Assembly: GCF_016545825.1 (NCBI RefSeq)
Contig: NC_052619.1
Coordinates: 37,787,682 to 37,851,681, forward strand
From: Eucalyptus grandis
Lineage: Eukaryota > Streptophyta > Magnoliopsida > Myrtales > Myrtaceae
Direction of reading: 5' to 3'
DNA length: 64,000 nt
Shown in pieces: positions 35,131-46,685 of this stretch; within the stretch, counting starts at the first letter, position 1; every line of letters begins with the position of its first letter. The notes under the pieces were generated by a model, which ran no database searches, was not told the DNA's origin, and saw nothing but the letters and a program-made list of their open reading frames with translations. The translations under genes were made by a program, and so were the position numbers.

Positions 35131-35298
35131 ATGATAAGGGTACGCCACAAGAACATGACGAAATGTAATGTCTTAGTCTGGTGATGGTAGTGACGAAACG
35201 GGGCCGTAAGTGGTGCCAATGACGTAGTCCAACGACAAACTCGTCAACACGTCACAGACCATTATGCATTCAAGGTCCGGAGAAATCCAAATATCACA
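35131..35298 (-). mobile_element. Gypsy-1 5' LTR stub
   Basis: On the minus strand it starts TGTGATATTTGGATTTC, a diverged form of the family start, next to copia-1. Its inner 75 bp (GATAAGGGTACGCC onwards) match 14050-14125 in LTR C. Only this first part of the LTR is left. Confidence 0.7.
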
Positions 35299-38200
35299 CC
35301 TATTGGCCAGAATGCTCTTAAATATTATTAGTGCAATAGCTCAAAATATTTTGAGAATGAATGTCTTAAAGTTTGGAGACCTCTTAAGAAGGATTGGGCA
35401 AAGATTGTCTTTAAAATTAACTTGCCAAGACCCAAGAAAATTTGAGTACCAAAGAAATTTTGAGATTTCTTTTTACTATAGGTTACTATTAAAAGGAAAA
35501 GCAAATGGTATTTAGACAGTGGTTGTTCTAGATACATGATTGGAGACTTAAGCGGTTTTGTAAAACTAGAAAAGCGAAAAGGGAGGAAATGTTTCGTTTG
35601 GTGGGAATAATAAAGGAAAAATTATTAGACATAGAACAATGAGGATTGGAAGTTTGATCATCAATAATGTTTTTCTGGTGAAAGGTTTGAACTACAATCT
35701 TCTGAGTATAAGCCAGTTATGTGATATGGGATTTAGAATCAATTTCCAAGAAGATGTTTATTCTGGAATAAGTCGAGACTTCTCTCAATCTTTCACTATG
35801 TGAAGACATGGTAATATTTATCTTATGGACATAAGTCTAGAGATCTCTCAATGTCTTATCTCAATTCAAGATGAAGCTATATCTGTCATCGCAAGTTGGG
35901 ACATGTAAGAATGAAACAGATTGTTAAACTTTCTTCTAAGAAGTTGGTTCGAGGTCTTCCCAGAATGGTGTACCAGAAGTCTGAGTTGAGTACTTCATGT
36001 ATCTTGGAAAAATAGGTTAGAAGCTCATTTAAATCTATAAATCAAGTTTTCACTAATCGTGTCTTATAGCTTCTTCACATGGATCTTTTTGGATCAATTA
36101 GAACTTAAAGCATTGGTGATAAGAAATATTGCTTGATAGTTGTGGATGATTATTCAAGATTCTTGTGGGTTTTCTTCTTGGCAAATACAATAGAAATCTT
36201 CTTATATTTTTCAAAGTTTACTAAGAAGATTCAAAATGAGAAATGTTATGTCATTTCAAGCATAAGGACTGATCATGGGGGAGAGTTTGAAAATCAAGAC
36301 TTTGCAAATTTTTGTGATTAGAATGGTCTTCCACATGTTTTCTCCTCACCATACACTCCAGAACAAAATGGAGTTGTAGAAAGGAAAAATAGGTCACTAC
36401 AAGAGATGGCCAAAACTCCGCTAATAGAAAGTAGAGTCTTTTCTTGTTTTCAGCCGAAGCAGTTTCAACTGCCTATTATATAATTAACAGAGTATTTTTA
36501 AAGCCAATCCTAGAGAAAATTCCCTATGAAGTTTACAAAGAAAAAAAGCCAAATATCTCTTATTTTCATGTATTTAGTTGTAAGTGCTTCGTTTTGAAGA
36601 ATGGAAATGATAGGCCTGGAAAATTTAAAGAAAGATTGGATGAAGGTATATTTCTTGGCTACTCTATTTCAAGCAAAGCTCATAAGGTCTTCAACGAGAA
36701 TACACAAATTGTTGAAGAATCCATGAATGTCATATTTCAAGAAAGTGTTCAGAATCAACAAGATTAGACTCAACTTGAAGAGTCTGAACTAGTTTCAAAC
36801 TTAATAAAGTCCGATTCCCCCAAAAACCTTAGTCTTCGGTGATCAAAGTCAAGTAGAAGAAAAGTCGAAGAATCAAAGAAAAGCGACAAGTAAGCAAACC
36901 CTTGCAGAAAGTGACAAAATTAAAAGTAATTGGAACCACAAATCAAGCCATCCTAAAGAGGTTATTATTGGCAATATAGAAGAAGAAATCCATACCAAAT
37001 CCAAAGTAAAAGGAGACTCAAGTGCCCTAACTATTATTTCTGAAATAGAACCAAATGGAGTAGAAGAAGCTTTATCTGACGAAGGCTAGATAGGAGCAAT
37101 GCAAGAAAAACTCAAACAATTCATTTTTAGTGATGTCTTGGAGTTAGTTCCAAAACCAAAAGGAAAATCTGTGATTGGAATAAAGTGAGTGTTCAGAAAC
37201 AATATGGATGAAAATGGTAAAGTAACCAGAAACAAAGCAAAGTTTGTTGTAAAAAGTTATAAGCAAAAGGAAGGAATAGGCTATGATGAGACATATGCAC
37301 CTATTGCTAGGTTGGAAGTCATTAGACTATTGCTTGCATATGCATGTTTCCATAATTTCAGGTTATTCCAAATGGATGTAAAGAGTGCTTTCCTAAATGG
37401 GTTCATACAAGAAGAAGTCTATGTGGAACAACCACTAGGATTTGAAGATCCCAGAAAACCATACTTTATCTATAGACTGAAGAAGGCTTTATATGGTTTA
37501 AAACATGCACATTGAGCTTGGTATGAGAGATTGAATAAGGTTTTAGTAAGTAATGATTTCAAGAAAGGAATGGTTGACACAACATTGTTTATCAAAAGGG
37601 AAAAAAAAGAATTTCTACTTGTCCAAATATATGTAGATGATACAATCTTTGGGTCTTTAACGAAAGTCTGTGGAGTAAATTTTCAAAGTCTATGTAGGAA
37701 GAATTTAAAATGAGCACGATGGGTGAGTTAACATTCTTTCTAGGTCTACAAGTCAGATAATTAAATAAATAAACTTTCATTTATCAAGACAAATATGCCA
37801 AAGATGTTATCAAGAAGTTTAGGATAAAAAATTGCAAGAAGACTGAGACTCTCATGTCAAGTTCTTCCAAACTTGACAAGGATGAAGATGTAAAGAAAGT
37901 TGACCAAAAGACATATAGAAGTATGATTGGTTCTATTCTCTACCTTACTATTTCTTGACTCGATATTCTATTCAATGTGTGTATATGTGCTAGATTCCAA
38001 GCCAATCCTAGAGAATCTCATCTCAGTGCTGTTAAACGCATTATCAAAATATCACAACAAATCCAAAGTTAGGCCCGTGGTATCCTAGAGGAGAAGACTG
38101 TACATTAATTAGATACTCAGATGCTAATTGTAAAGTTGACAAGAAAAGTACTTTAAGAACATGCCTACTCTTGGACCAAATGTTGGTATCCTGGTTCTCA

Positions 38201-38460
38201 AAGAAGCATAACACTGTGGCACTTTCAACAGTAGAAACATAATATGTTGCTCTAGGAAGTTGCTGCTCATAAATTCTTTCGATCAAGCAACAACTAAGGG
38301 ACTTTGGAATAGAAGAACCTTGTACTGAAATTAGATGTGACAACACAAGTATGATCAACCTCACCAAAAACCCTATTCTCCATTAAAGGGCAAAGCATAT
38401 TAAAATTCAGCATCATTTCATAAGAGACCATGTGCAAAGGATTATTTGAGTTCATTTGTG
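35299..38460 (+). pseudogene. Copia-1 pol, right-hand part (decayed)
   Basis: It resumes at the point where the left part stopped, judged by alignment to copia-2 from AATGCTC (35310). Blocks in order: protease WYLDSGCSRYMIGD (about 35507); GAG-pre-integrase KLGHVRMKQIVKLSSKK (about 35895); integrase VVDDYSRFLWVFFLANT (36133-36200) and RTDHGGEFENQDFANF (about 36265), VVERKNRSLQEM (about 36375); RT LFQMDVKSAFLNGF (about 37365) and YVDDTIFGS (about 37630); RNase H from about 38150 to 38450. Dozens of stops and shifts show it is older than copia-2. After about 38460 the match to copia-2 is lost and no 3' LTR was found. Confidence 0.88.
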
Positions 38461-39445
38461 ACAAGCTAAATATTACTCTGGCATCTGGCTAAAATCTATG
38501 GATGAGCAAACTCATCAATTCAACCTATGGTAGAAACATCCTTCTGAAAGCCTTCTAAACTTAGGTAGTTATATTTCAAATTTTGGCGTGTAAGTTTCTT
38601 TCCTTATTGAACAAGTATGATTATTCTTGAATTATTACTTGCCTTTTATATTTTTGGAAATTGTTATATTTCTGCTGATTTGTCGAAATTAATTTTTCAA
38701 AAAATTGTTGATAGTTTGTTAAACCTCTGATGAAAAATTCAAATCTATAACTATAACCTAAGCAATCTTCTATTTCCACATCGGAGAAAAGCATTAAACA
38801 AGAGCAACAAAGTCATAAATCTTTTAATTTAAGCTATCAATTTAACAACCTATAGTGAACAAAGACAATCCAGCCTGAAACCTTATAATTTGTGCAATTA
38901 AGTCCACATCTTTCACGAAAAGGAGCTGCGTCTTGAAGCTTTATTGGAAGTGCAATATAATGTGATCATCATGAATAAATCCCGATTGCCATATCGGCAA
39001 TTTCTCTGATGCTAATGATTGCAAGAACTTGTTTGTCCTTTTTCAAAAAATGGTCAAGTCTTAATTGGCATCCAACGAATAAGGATATGCCTTCCTTCCA
39101 AAGAAGATACAAGTCGAAAAAACCGCACAAGGGGATAAGTTGAGTTAGGATAACACTTACAATCCACACTCCTCCAAGTTCGATAAAACTTACTGCCATG
39201 AGGTTCGAACCCATTTCATCATGAGTCAAAATCCTCCAATCGCCCCTTGATCTCATAAAATTGATTCATCTTAGGCGTAGGTTCGGTTTGTACACAAGGC
39301 ATATGAAAATTGTTTTCTACTAGAAGCATATAAATACTATAATGTACCTCTCCATGGGTGTCGATAATTGTGTATTTAAGGGTCTAATCAATAATTTAAC
39401 AGCAAAAAAAAAATTAGAAATCCAGCAAGAGTACCACTTTCAATG
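38461..39445. other. Unassigned sequence, about 1 kb
   Basis: AT-rich. The first 100 bp may still be the degraded pol end of copia-1. A minus-strand open stretch (39256-38969, 95 codons) is hydrophobic (SFIELGGVWIVSVILTQL) but matches nothing I recognise. A CCACATCGG motif near 38778 is common at plant LTR edges, but no partner was seen. Confidence 0.4.
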
Positions 39446-39783
39446 GGCAAAAGATTGCTTCAAATGCCATAACTTGGCACAAAGGGACACTTAAGTGTCA
39501 TAACTTACAAAAGTAACACTTAAGTGCCACATTTTAAGAAAAGTGAGACACCCAAGTGCTATCTCCGGCGAAGCCAACCAGAAATCATATATAGCAATTA
39601 AATATTAATATTTCTCGTCGAGGTGGCTCATCGAAGAGCTGACTTAGCTCTAATTTACCCAAAATGACGTCATTTTTATAGTTGGCCAAAATAATGCCAT
39701 TAAATCGGCCAAAACAACGTCATTTTGGCATAATTTGAATTTTAATACAATATAAAAATTAATTAAATTAAATCTAAAACAAG

Positions 39784-39872
39784 ATGATGATGATGATGAT
39801 GATGATAATAATAATAATAATAATAATAATTTATATTTATATTTAAAAAAAAAAAAAAAACACACACACACA
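39784..39872 (+). repeat. Compound microsatellite (GAT)n(AAT)n, A-run, (CA)n
   Basis: About eight GAT units run into about nine AAT units (39784-39833). A T/A-rich gap, an A17 run and a short CACACA tract follow. ORFs on the minus strand here are artefacts of the repeat. Confidence 0.95.
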
Positions 39873-39956
39873 CGGAGAGAATGAGGAGGAAGAGGAAGGC
39901 AGCCGATGGTTGAGGGCTGAGCTCTCGTCGCCACCGACTCCCCGTCATCACTGGAA

Positions 39957-40166
39957 GGTGGGGGAGGGTCGGCCGAGGTTGTCGAGCCCTTGTTGTCGAT
40001 CAGCTAGAGCCACCAACCCTCGACGAGGGCTCGACGGCCCAGCCCCGACCCTCTCCTACCTCGGTGGGGGAGGGTCGGCCGAGGCTGTCGAGCCCTTGTT
40101 GTTGATCGGCTGGAGCCACCAACCCTCGACGAGGGCTCGACGGCCCCGGCCAACCCTCTCCTACCT
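39957..40166 (+). repeat. Tandem duplication of about 106 bp, GC-rich
   Basis: GGTGGGGGAGGGTCGGCCGA begins at about 39957 and again at about 40063. Each copy runs through GTCGAGCCCTTGTTGT, GAGCCACCAACCCTCGACGA and GGGCTCGACGGCCC with few differences. It lies inside the Mutator-like MITE. Confidence 0.9.
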
Positions 40167-41373
40167 CCCCGGCGACGGAGGGGAGATGGTGGCGATGGCG
40201 GCGAGGGCTGAGCCCTCAGCTGCTGGCTACCTCCCTCCTCCTCCTTCCCCTCTCACCGCCGTCGGCTAGGGTAGCCATCCCTAGCTAGGGCCCGAAACCC
40301 TAGCCGACCCTCCCCCTTTGTAGCCGGCCCTTGCCGGGAAAGGACGGCCGAGGGCTTAACTGTCTCCTTTTTTTTTAAAAAGAAATTCATTTTTTTAATT
40401 TTTAAAATATTTAAAATATTTGTATACTTTTTATAAATGTTTTAAATAAATTTAATTTTAAATTTAATTTAATTAATTTTTATATTAATTTTTTACCACG
40501 TTAGTACCAAAACGATGCCGTTTTGCACTTGCTTCGCCAAAAAATTGACACATCAGCGTTTTGGCTGAATTTTGGCTAGATTGGCACTTAAGTGATCAAT
40601 TTTACTCCGATTTTAGCACTTAAGTGTTACTTTCATAAGTTATGGCACTCTAGGGGTCTGTGAGTCCTTTTCAATGCCACAAGATATGATTGATTAGCTG
40701 ATGTTTCGAAATTTTTAATGGTGGTTCATTAAATCCCTATAAACCAATACGAGGTTTTATCACAACTTGCATGGGAAAAATACCAAAAAAGTCATGAACC
40801 TATTGCATTAGTATCAATTCAGTCTTAAACATTTTAATTGAACCAATTTAGTCCTTAAACATTTTCACATTGGTACTAATTTGGTCAATCCAGCCAATTT
40901 TGGTTAGCCAATGTTGACCTGGACGCCGATCGGTGGCCGGACACTAACGTGGCAATTTTATAATAAATTTTTATTTTTTCTAATTTTTATTAATTTTTCT
41001 TCTTTTTTCCTGTTTCTTTTCTTTTCTTCTTCCTCCTTGGAATTTCTTCTCGTGGCCAGCAAGCCTCCGATGAGGGCCGCGAAGCCCTCATCCGCAGTAA
41101 CCCTCGCCCGGCCTTGCCCATTCTGGCGAGGCCATGGCAGCCTTCGCTCGAGCTTGCTCGTAGCCATGGGTGAGGCTGAACAAGGGCCGCGACCCTCGCC
41201 GACCATTGCAAGGAAAGTCCAAGGATGAAGAAAAAGAAAATAATAGGAAGAAGAAAAGAAAATTAATAAAAAATAATAATAAATTTGAACAAAATTATTT
41301 CAAAATTGCCACGTTAGCATCCAGCCACTAGCTAGCGTCCACGTTAACGTCGATCGGCCAAAATTGACCAAAT

Positions 41374-44300
41374 TGTGACATCTTGAAATTCGAGCCCTTT
41401 GAGAGATGAATGAACGTGAATTTCATCAATGCATTGTTGGTTGATCTCACTTGGAATTGATCACTTCTGAGATACTGACCTTAAGAGGAAAGACTAATGA
41501 AGACAAAACTCGTCCGACTAAAGAACTCGACCTAGGAAAATGACTCGACCGTGAGACTTGTGTGAGGAAGATCCTGTAGATAAGTAGGCTAATTTCAAGG
41601 ACAACTAGAAGTTGATTTGCAGACAAACATAATGGAACGACGGGTGATTTCGTTTACTATTATTGAGCTTGTGAACGACCATAGGTCGATCCTTAGTAAT
41701 CGTGTATTTTGAAATAAGAATCTATCCTCTACAATTTCATGTAGTCAAGGACGTCCATGCGTCGAGATGTCTTGAACGTGGGTTGGCACGAGTCGGTTAC
41801 GTGTGAATCCTCAAAGCCGTCTATCAGTCTGAGTTGTACCTAAAATGGCATTAGGGCGAAATTGACATGGCATGAGAATCCAAGATTGGACTTTGAATTA
41901 TCAAGAATGTCCGAGACAGACTTTGGATGAAGCTACTTCATCAATCAACAACACCAGTTAAGCCAAGCACTTAGAAAATGAATTTTCGGGCCAAGGAAAC
42001 GAGCCAATGAGTACGTGGGCCAGGCCAAGCTAGTGTGGGCCTTAGGCCCAAGGTGGGACAGCCACCATGACGGGCTAATCCACTATTATATCTTCCAAGC
42101 CCATTACCTAGCCTTAAGCCCATTTGAGCCCAATCAATTCCCAAGCCCATTTCTAATCATTGCCCAGTCCATTTCTTAAGCCCATACATCAATTTCAGCC
42201 CAAGGGCAAATGGGAAAATTGTGCAAGGTGGAAATGACCAAATTACCCCTAAAAACATTTGGATAAGGGCAAGGGAAGAGAGAGAAGATTAGGGGACTTG
42301 CATGGGGATTTGGGGCCAGCTCTTGGGGCCTTGGTAGCAGCCCTCTCTCTCCCCTCTATCAACCCCATCTCGACCGAACCCCTCTCTCCCTCGTTCTCTC
42401 TCTCTTCCTGCTTATGTTTTAGCTAACCTTCCTCCATAAAACTGAGTTGATTGTTGGCTTCCTAGACGAATCAAATCACGTGCCACCCATCACTGCGCTC
42501 AAGAGGTCCAAACCGTATGGTAGGACTTGGCCGTTCGCCAGTTGGAGCCGTCGGATGACTTGTCGGCCTGCAGAAGCCAGCAGCAGTCTAACCGCCTGGC
42601 CCTGTTTTGCTCCAGCTAACCTTCTTGCGAAAACTCGAGTTGTTCATTGCTTTCTCATGAGAATCACCCACGCTTCAACCACAATCATGTCCAGGAGAGC
42701 CAATCTGTACGAATGAGCCTAGCTCCTCGCTGAATGGAGCCGTCGGCCAACCCGTCTGCCAGCGAGAAGCTACTGCTTGTCAAATCGCTTAAAGTTCGCT
42801 TGAAGTGAACTATTTCGCGTTTTCAGCCTGTTTTCTCCCATTTTGACCCTTCCTTCACCTAGCCTAGCTACCAGCCACTCCTTCTTGACCCCCTGGTGCC
42901 GCCAGTTGCCAGCCAACCCCTCGCCGGAGCTCTAATCAGCCTTTCCTCGTCGTTTCAGCCACTGGTTCTCTCTCTACGATTCAGCCTTGATTAGAAGCCA
43001 AAACCAGCAAGGCTTTGGGACTTCGTGGCCCGTTTCCGAGCCCTTCCCAACCTCCATTGGTGTCGCCAATAGGAGGTTTGTCGCTCGCCTCCACGTTGTC
43101 GTCGCCGTGGACTCACCAACTCGCAAATTCGATGAGTTTACTCACTAAACTCTGCTTAGGGAGTTAATTATGCTTAAGTGGTGATTAGATGAGCCTAATG
43201 ATGGTTTAGGTGGTCAGATTAGCTTAGTTAATTGTCAATTAGATTATGTGCATGATTAGTTTAAGTGATGGTTAAATTAGTCTAATTATGTAATTAGATT
43301 AGTGTAAGCATGATTAGACTTTTTATTAATTATTTAATTAAATAATTAATTATTCAAATTGAATATTATTAAATAATATTTAAATAATATTATTAAATAT
43401 TATTTAATTTATATTCTTTATTATTGTTTAATTTATATTCTTTATTATTTAAATTAAATTACTTTTTCGGAATTTATTTAATTATTAATTAATTAATATT
43501 TTCCGGAAATTATGCCGGGATAGCCGCTTTATAGAATTTCGACTAATCGCTGTGTTATGGCTAGATTATGTAATTGATTGCTAGATTGATCAGTTGAGTG
43601 ATGATTTGTGCATTTGAGTGGTAGTTGTGAATTGGTTAGAATATGCCATTGCTTGCTGGATTGTGTAATTGATGATTGGGTTGTGAAATTGTGTGTTGAT
43701 TGTGAATTGTAAGCAACTGGGTATGACACCTGGCTAAGCCAGAGAACCGCCTAACTTGGAATAAGCTGTGCCTATCGGGCCGTGATCAACCATCGAAGTA
43801 GGCTGTGCCCATCGGGCCGTCATTACCGCTGAACTTGGAAATAGGCCGTGCCTACTGTGTCGTGATTTACCGCCTAACATTTAGTAGGTTGTGCCATTGG
43901 GCCGTGATTAACCTGGTTACACCAAAAGACCACCTAACATGGAGTAGGTCGTGCCCATGTGTGGCCGTGATAAATAATTGGAACGAGAAATTGATTGAGA
44001 TATAGTGTGATGCGTTCCAATTGTTGAGTGATGTTATTGCATGTATATGAAATATGAATTGTGCTAACATGCAGGAAGGAACTAAGGCGAGATAAGTCCT
44101 CTGTATTGTATGGCTAGACCAACCCTGAGTGTATTTCCTTCCTAATTGGGGTTTAGGGGGTGAACTTATTGAGACAATATCTCACCCTATTGTGGGCTTA
44201 ACTTTTCAGGTCCTTAGGTGGTGGTTGTGGAGGACCCGAAGCCTCGGAGTTTGTGAAGGTGAAGTCTAAAGGATTGGCATATGTGTCTGACTAGTTTATC

Positions 44301-44560
44301 GTAAGACGGCTTCTTTTTAGAGAGCCGATCTTTTGTAGACTTTTGACTAGACTCGTTTTGTATCTAAACCTCGTTGTTTATAAAAGTGTGCCTTTAGAGG
44401 AATGTTGCCTTGCTTTTCTATCCCATGTTGTTTGTTGTTAGGGGTTATTGTTTCGCTTAAGCATGTACTTAACTGATTGAATTGGCAACGCGTCTTGGGA
44501 ACATCGCATTTGTATCGACCACCGAGGGATGTGCGCGCGCTCTAGGTCTGAGGTGTGACA
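41374..44560 (+). mobile_element. Solo LTR E (3,187 bp)
   Basis: It begins TGTGACATCTTGAAATTCGA and ends GAGGTGTGACA. The perfect 5-bp TSD CAAAT flanks it (41369-41373 and 44561-44565). It shares blocks with LTR B, such as GTTTACTCACTAAACTCTGC (43136-43155), and with the reverse complement of D-outer. It has a tandem array at 43747-43972 and an extremely AT-rich block at 43320-43500. No element gene is present. Confidence 0.93.
43747..43972 (+). repeat. Tandem array in LTR E, five units with a GTGCC...GGGCCGTGAT core
   Basis: Cores like AGGCTGTGCCCATCGGGCCG start near 43763, 43800, 43843, 43886 and 43946. Most are preceded by ACCGCCTAACxTGGA. Spacing is 37-60 bp. It lies about 0.6-0.8 kb from the LTR 3' end. 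Confidence 0.88.
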
Positions 44561-44680
44561 CAAATGAACTAAATTTGTATCAATATGAAAATTTTTAGGA
44601 CTAAATTGGTCCAATTGAAAGGTTTATAACTAAATTGGTACTAATGCAATAGGTTTATAACTTTTTTAGTACTTTTTCTC

Positions 44681-44933
44681 ATCTGTGGCAATGACTTACT
44701 TGCCTTGACTTATAGTTATGACTAAAGCTAAAGATTCTAATTGCGAACATGGAACTCTTGTGATAATGTTCATAGAAGCAAGCGCTAACACTGGCGTCCT
44801 TTCTACCTTTAGCCAAAAGAAGTATGGGAGGAAAAAGACTCAAAACTAAGGAATGGTTTTACAAGTTTGCATAAAATACTAAGGAACAGTTTTACAAGTC
44901 TGCATAAAATGCGATACCAAGAGAGATTAACAC
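44681..44933. other. Short non-coding stretch with a 34-bp tandem duplication
   Basis: Between the TIR element and LTR F. Sequence around 44847-44879 (CTAAGGAATGGTTTTACAAG) is repeated at 44880-44911 with few changes. Nothing else was recognised. Confidence 0.6.
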
Positions 44934-45902
44934 TGAAAGGGCTAGTAGAACACCTAGAGGGGGTGAATAAGTGTGAAAATAGATTTTTGCAAAATGCAGT
45001 AAAAATGCTTTACTTTTAAACTAAGTTTGATTGACTATAGACTTTATAGAATGATTTAGACTTTAGCAACTATTTCAAAACACATAAGTATATTGTAGCA
45101 AATAAAGTAAAGGGATTCAGGGTAGAGAAAAATAAACACAAGATTTATAGTAGTTCGGATTAGATCAAGCCTACGTTCACCTCTCCCACGCTGATAGCTT
45201 TTTGGCTGGTTTCCACTATGAATCAAAAGAGATTGTTACGATCGTGTGATCTCAACTTTTCAGAGAGGTGATTCTACTGCTTTTCACACAATCACTCTCT
45301 AGAGTTTCTCTCTTTTGAGTATAAGTTTAAGCACTAAATGATGAAGGACAAGTAATTCGGTAGCTTCGGACTTTGGAATTCTTCTTTTTCGATGTTCTTC
45401 GAATGACTTGAAAAACCTCCTTAAATACTCCTTAATGCTTTTTAGACCGTTGACACTTTTCAAAAGAATTATTCCAATCTACCCGTTGAACAAAATCAAT
45501 CAAAAAGATCTCGAGCTGTTTGAAGATTTCATATGAAAGTCCGTCAATCTTGTTCGCCCATACAATCAGTATCTTGGTTTTTATAAGTAGATTCTTTCCA
45601 AATAAGCTTGCATTTCAAAATAATTTGCTTCTTCGAAATTGATTCAAATTAAGATAACCAATATGGTAAGTGATATTTCTAACTAGAAAGCCTAATATAT
45701 CTTGTACATACTGAAACCTTGAAGGAAGAAAAATAATCTTGAGTCTGATTAAGTCTTCATTCTTGCGTTCAGTCTGGAACTTATCAGAATGAGTAGACTT
45801 TTGATGTAAGATAGACTTTGACACAGAAGTCTAACATTCTTTTGAATAGGACTTAGATAAGTTTTGTCAGTTTCACAACATCATAGGAGTTTTTCTCCAA
45901 CA
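44934..45902 (-). mobile_element. Solo copia LTR F (969 bp)
   Basis: On the minus strand it begins TGTTGGAGAAAAACTCC and ends with the family signature TTCACCCCCTCTAGGTG...TTTCA, so it belongs with the copia-1/-2 LTRs. The flanking 5-mers AACAC (44929-44933) and AATAC (45903-45907) are a TSD with one mismatch. No primer-binding site or gag follows, so it is a solo LTR. Confidence 0.88.
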
Positions 45903-45907
45903 AATAC

Positions 45908-46330
45908 TTCCTCGTGGAATCATACTAGCTTAGGGTGCAGAGAATTTTCGACATGTCTATTATAGATTATTCATTCCAAGATATGCCAACAATTGAAATT
46001 GCTGGTCCAATAGTATGGGAGTTGACCTTTCTAGTAGGGTCCAACCTCGGTTGACTGTATCATAATTAGAGTGACTAATTTCATTTTTGAGCCCCTTATT
46101 CCTTTTTTTCAATAAATGTTCGTGGGATAAGTACGAGGACTACCATTTGTTTCCGCGCTGTGTCAGGAGAATTAATTCTTAGATGGATTAACCGGAACGA
46201 CAGACACAACATATCTTTCTGTTTGGGACGTTATCCATCTTCATAATGGTCCAAGTATGCGTCTTCAATATGCTTAGTCAAGTACAAGATTTATTAATCT
46301 TCCTACCATATGTAACCTCTGTTTTCCTCC
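45908..46330 (+). other. Upstream flank of the first SPH copy
   Basis: Single-copy-looking, AT-rich sequence without a recognisable ORF or repeat. Confidence 0.5.
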
Positions 46331-46685
46331 TTAAATAGTGAGAGTTCTTCCACCCTTTGCTATTCACATTTCAAGCCAAGAACGAACACAACACGTGATC
46401 TTGTCCGCAAGAATTGTTGCCCTTCTACGGACGACGACCTCGGCTTTCACAACATTGCCGCTGCCAACTACTGACGTTTCAAATTTCAGCCCCATTTTTT
46501 GTTTTTTTTATTCTTTTGGAGATGCTCTTCTTTTGCAGTATGAAATGGCCGGGTCAATTTTACTACCTTCACCAGAGATAATCCTTAAGTGTAGGGATTG
46601 TCGATGGAGTATAATACCGGATGGTCCATGTATGTACAACTACGAAATACAGAAATATAATCTTTGTGATACATGGAACGCCTAG
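46331..46685 (+). pseudogene. S-protein homologue (SPH) pseudogene 1
   Basis: It aligns with the intact gene at 51066-51482 from the shared TATA-like CTCCTTAAATAGTG (46327-46340) onwards. The start codon is lost: the position of ATG 51066 reads GTG here, in a context SARIVALL against SARILLVL. Recognisable blocks lie in different frames: DDDLGFHNIA (about 46430-46460), FFCSMKWPGQFYY (about 46535-46575) and CRWSIIPDGPCMYNYEIQKY, ending CDTWNA (46600-46685). Part of the middle is missing or scrambled. SPH proteins are small secreted cysteine-bearing proteins; poppy S-proteins act as stigma self-incompatibility signals, but most SPH roles are unknown. Confidence 0.82.

Larger units (their letters stand above)
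11573..35298 (-). mobile_element. Gypsy-1: Del/Tekay-type chromovirus remnant, host to three further insertions
   Basis: Both flanks are copia-1 and align to adjacent bases of copia-2 (near 19310-19320), so everything between arrived by insertion. The flanking 5-mers are CCTGT (11568-11572) and CCTAT (35299-35303), a TSD with one mismatch. Without gypsy-2, LTR G, the MITE and their duplications about 4.7 kb remain: a long 3' LTR (C), pol from RNase H to the C-terminus, and a 168-bp stub of the 5' LTR joined directly to RNase H. Gag, protease and most of RT are deleted. The lineage call rests on the integrase C-terminus (LPPKLSNLHDVFHVSMLKKY, DRKEQVLEQR) and the final MRQKYPHLF, all typical of Del/Tekay. 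Confidence 0.82.
39446..40667. mobile_element. Mutator-like MITE (1,222 bp)
   Basis: Long inverted ends can be followed for over 100 bp. The left has GCCATAACTTGGCAC...AAAAGTAACACTTAAGTGCC; the right, reverse-complemented, has GCCATAACTTATGAAAGTAACACTTAAGTGC. The flanking 9-mers are CTTTCAATG (39437-39445) and TTTTCAATG (40668-40676), with one mismatch; 9 bp is the Mutator length. The interior has a microsatellite and a GC-rich block with a tandem duplication. It encodes no transposase. Confidence 0.78.
40773..44680. mobile_element. Terminal-inverted-repeat DNA element (about 0.7 kb without its insert), split by LTR E
   Basis: Left GGGAAAAATACCAAAAAAGT pairs with right, reverse-complemented, GAGAAAAAGTACTAAAAAAG. 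Pairing continues through AACCTATTGCATTAGTA and CCAATTTAGTCC for about 110 bp. The left arm includes a GC-rich block (41040-41220). Without LTR E and one TSD about 716 bp remain. No transposase and no convincing target duplication were seen, so the superfamily is uncertain; the ends look Mutator-like. Confidence 0.75.

Noticed and set aside
39200..39212. GGTTCGAACCC, resembling the T-loop of a tRNA gene
   Set aside because: No acceptor stem, D arm or anticodon arm can be folded around it; such words are common in plant repeats.
42447..42716. Open frame inside LTR E
   Set aside because: Short, no domain, in a GC-rich part of an LTR; the sister LTRs B and D-outer show no matching frame.
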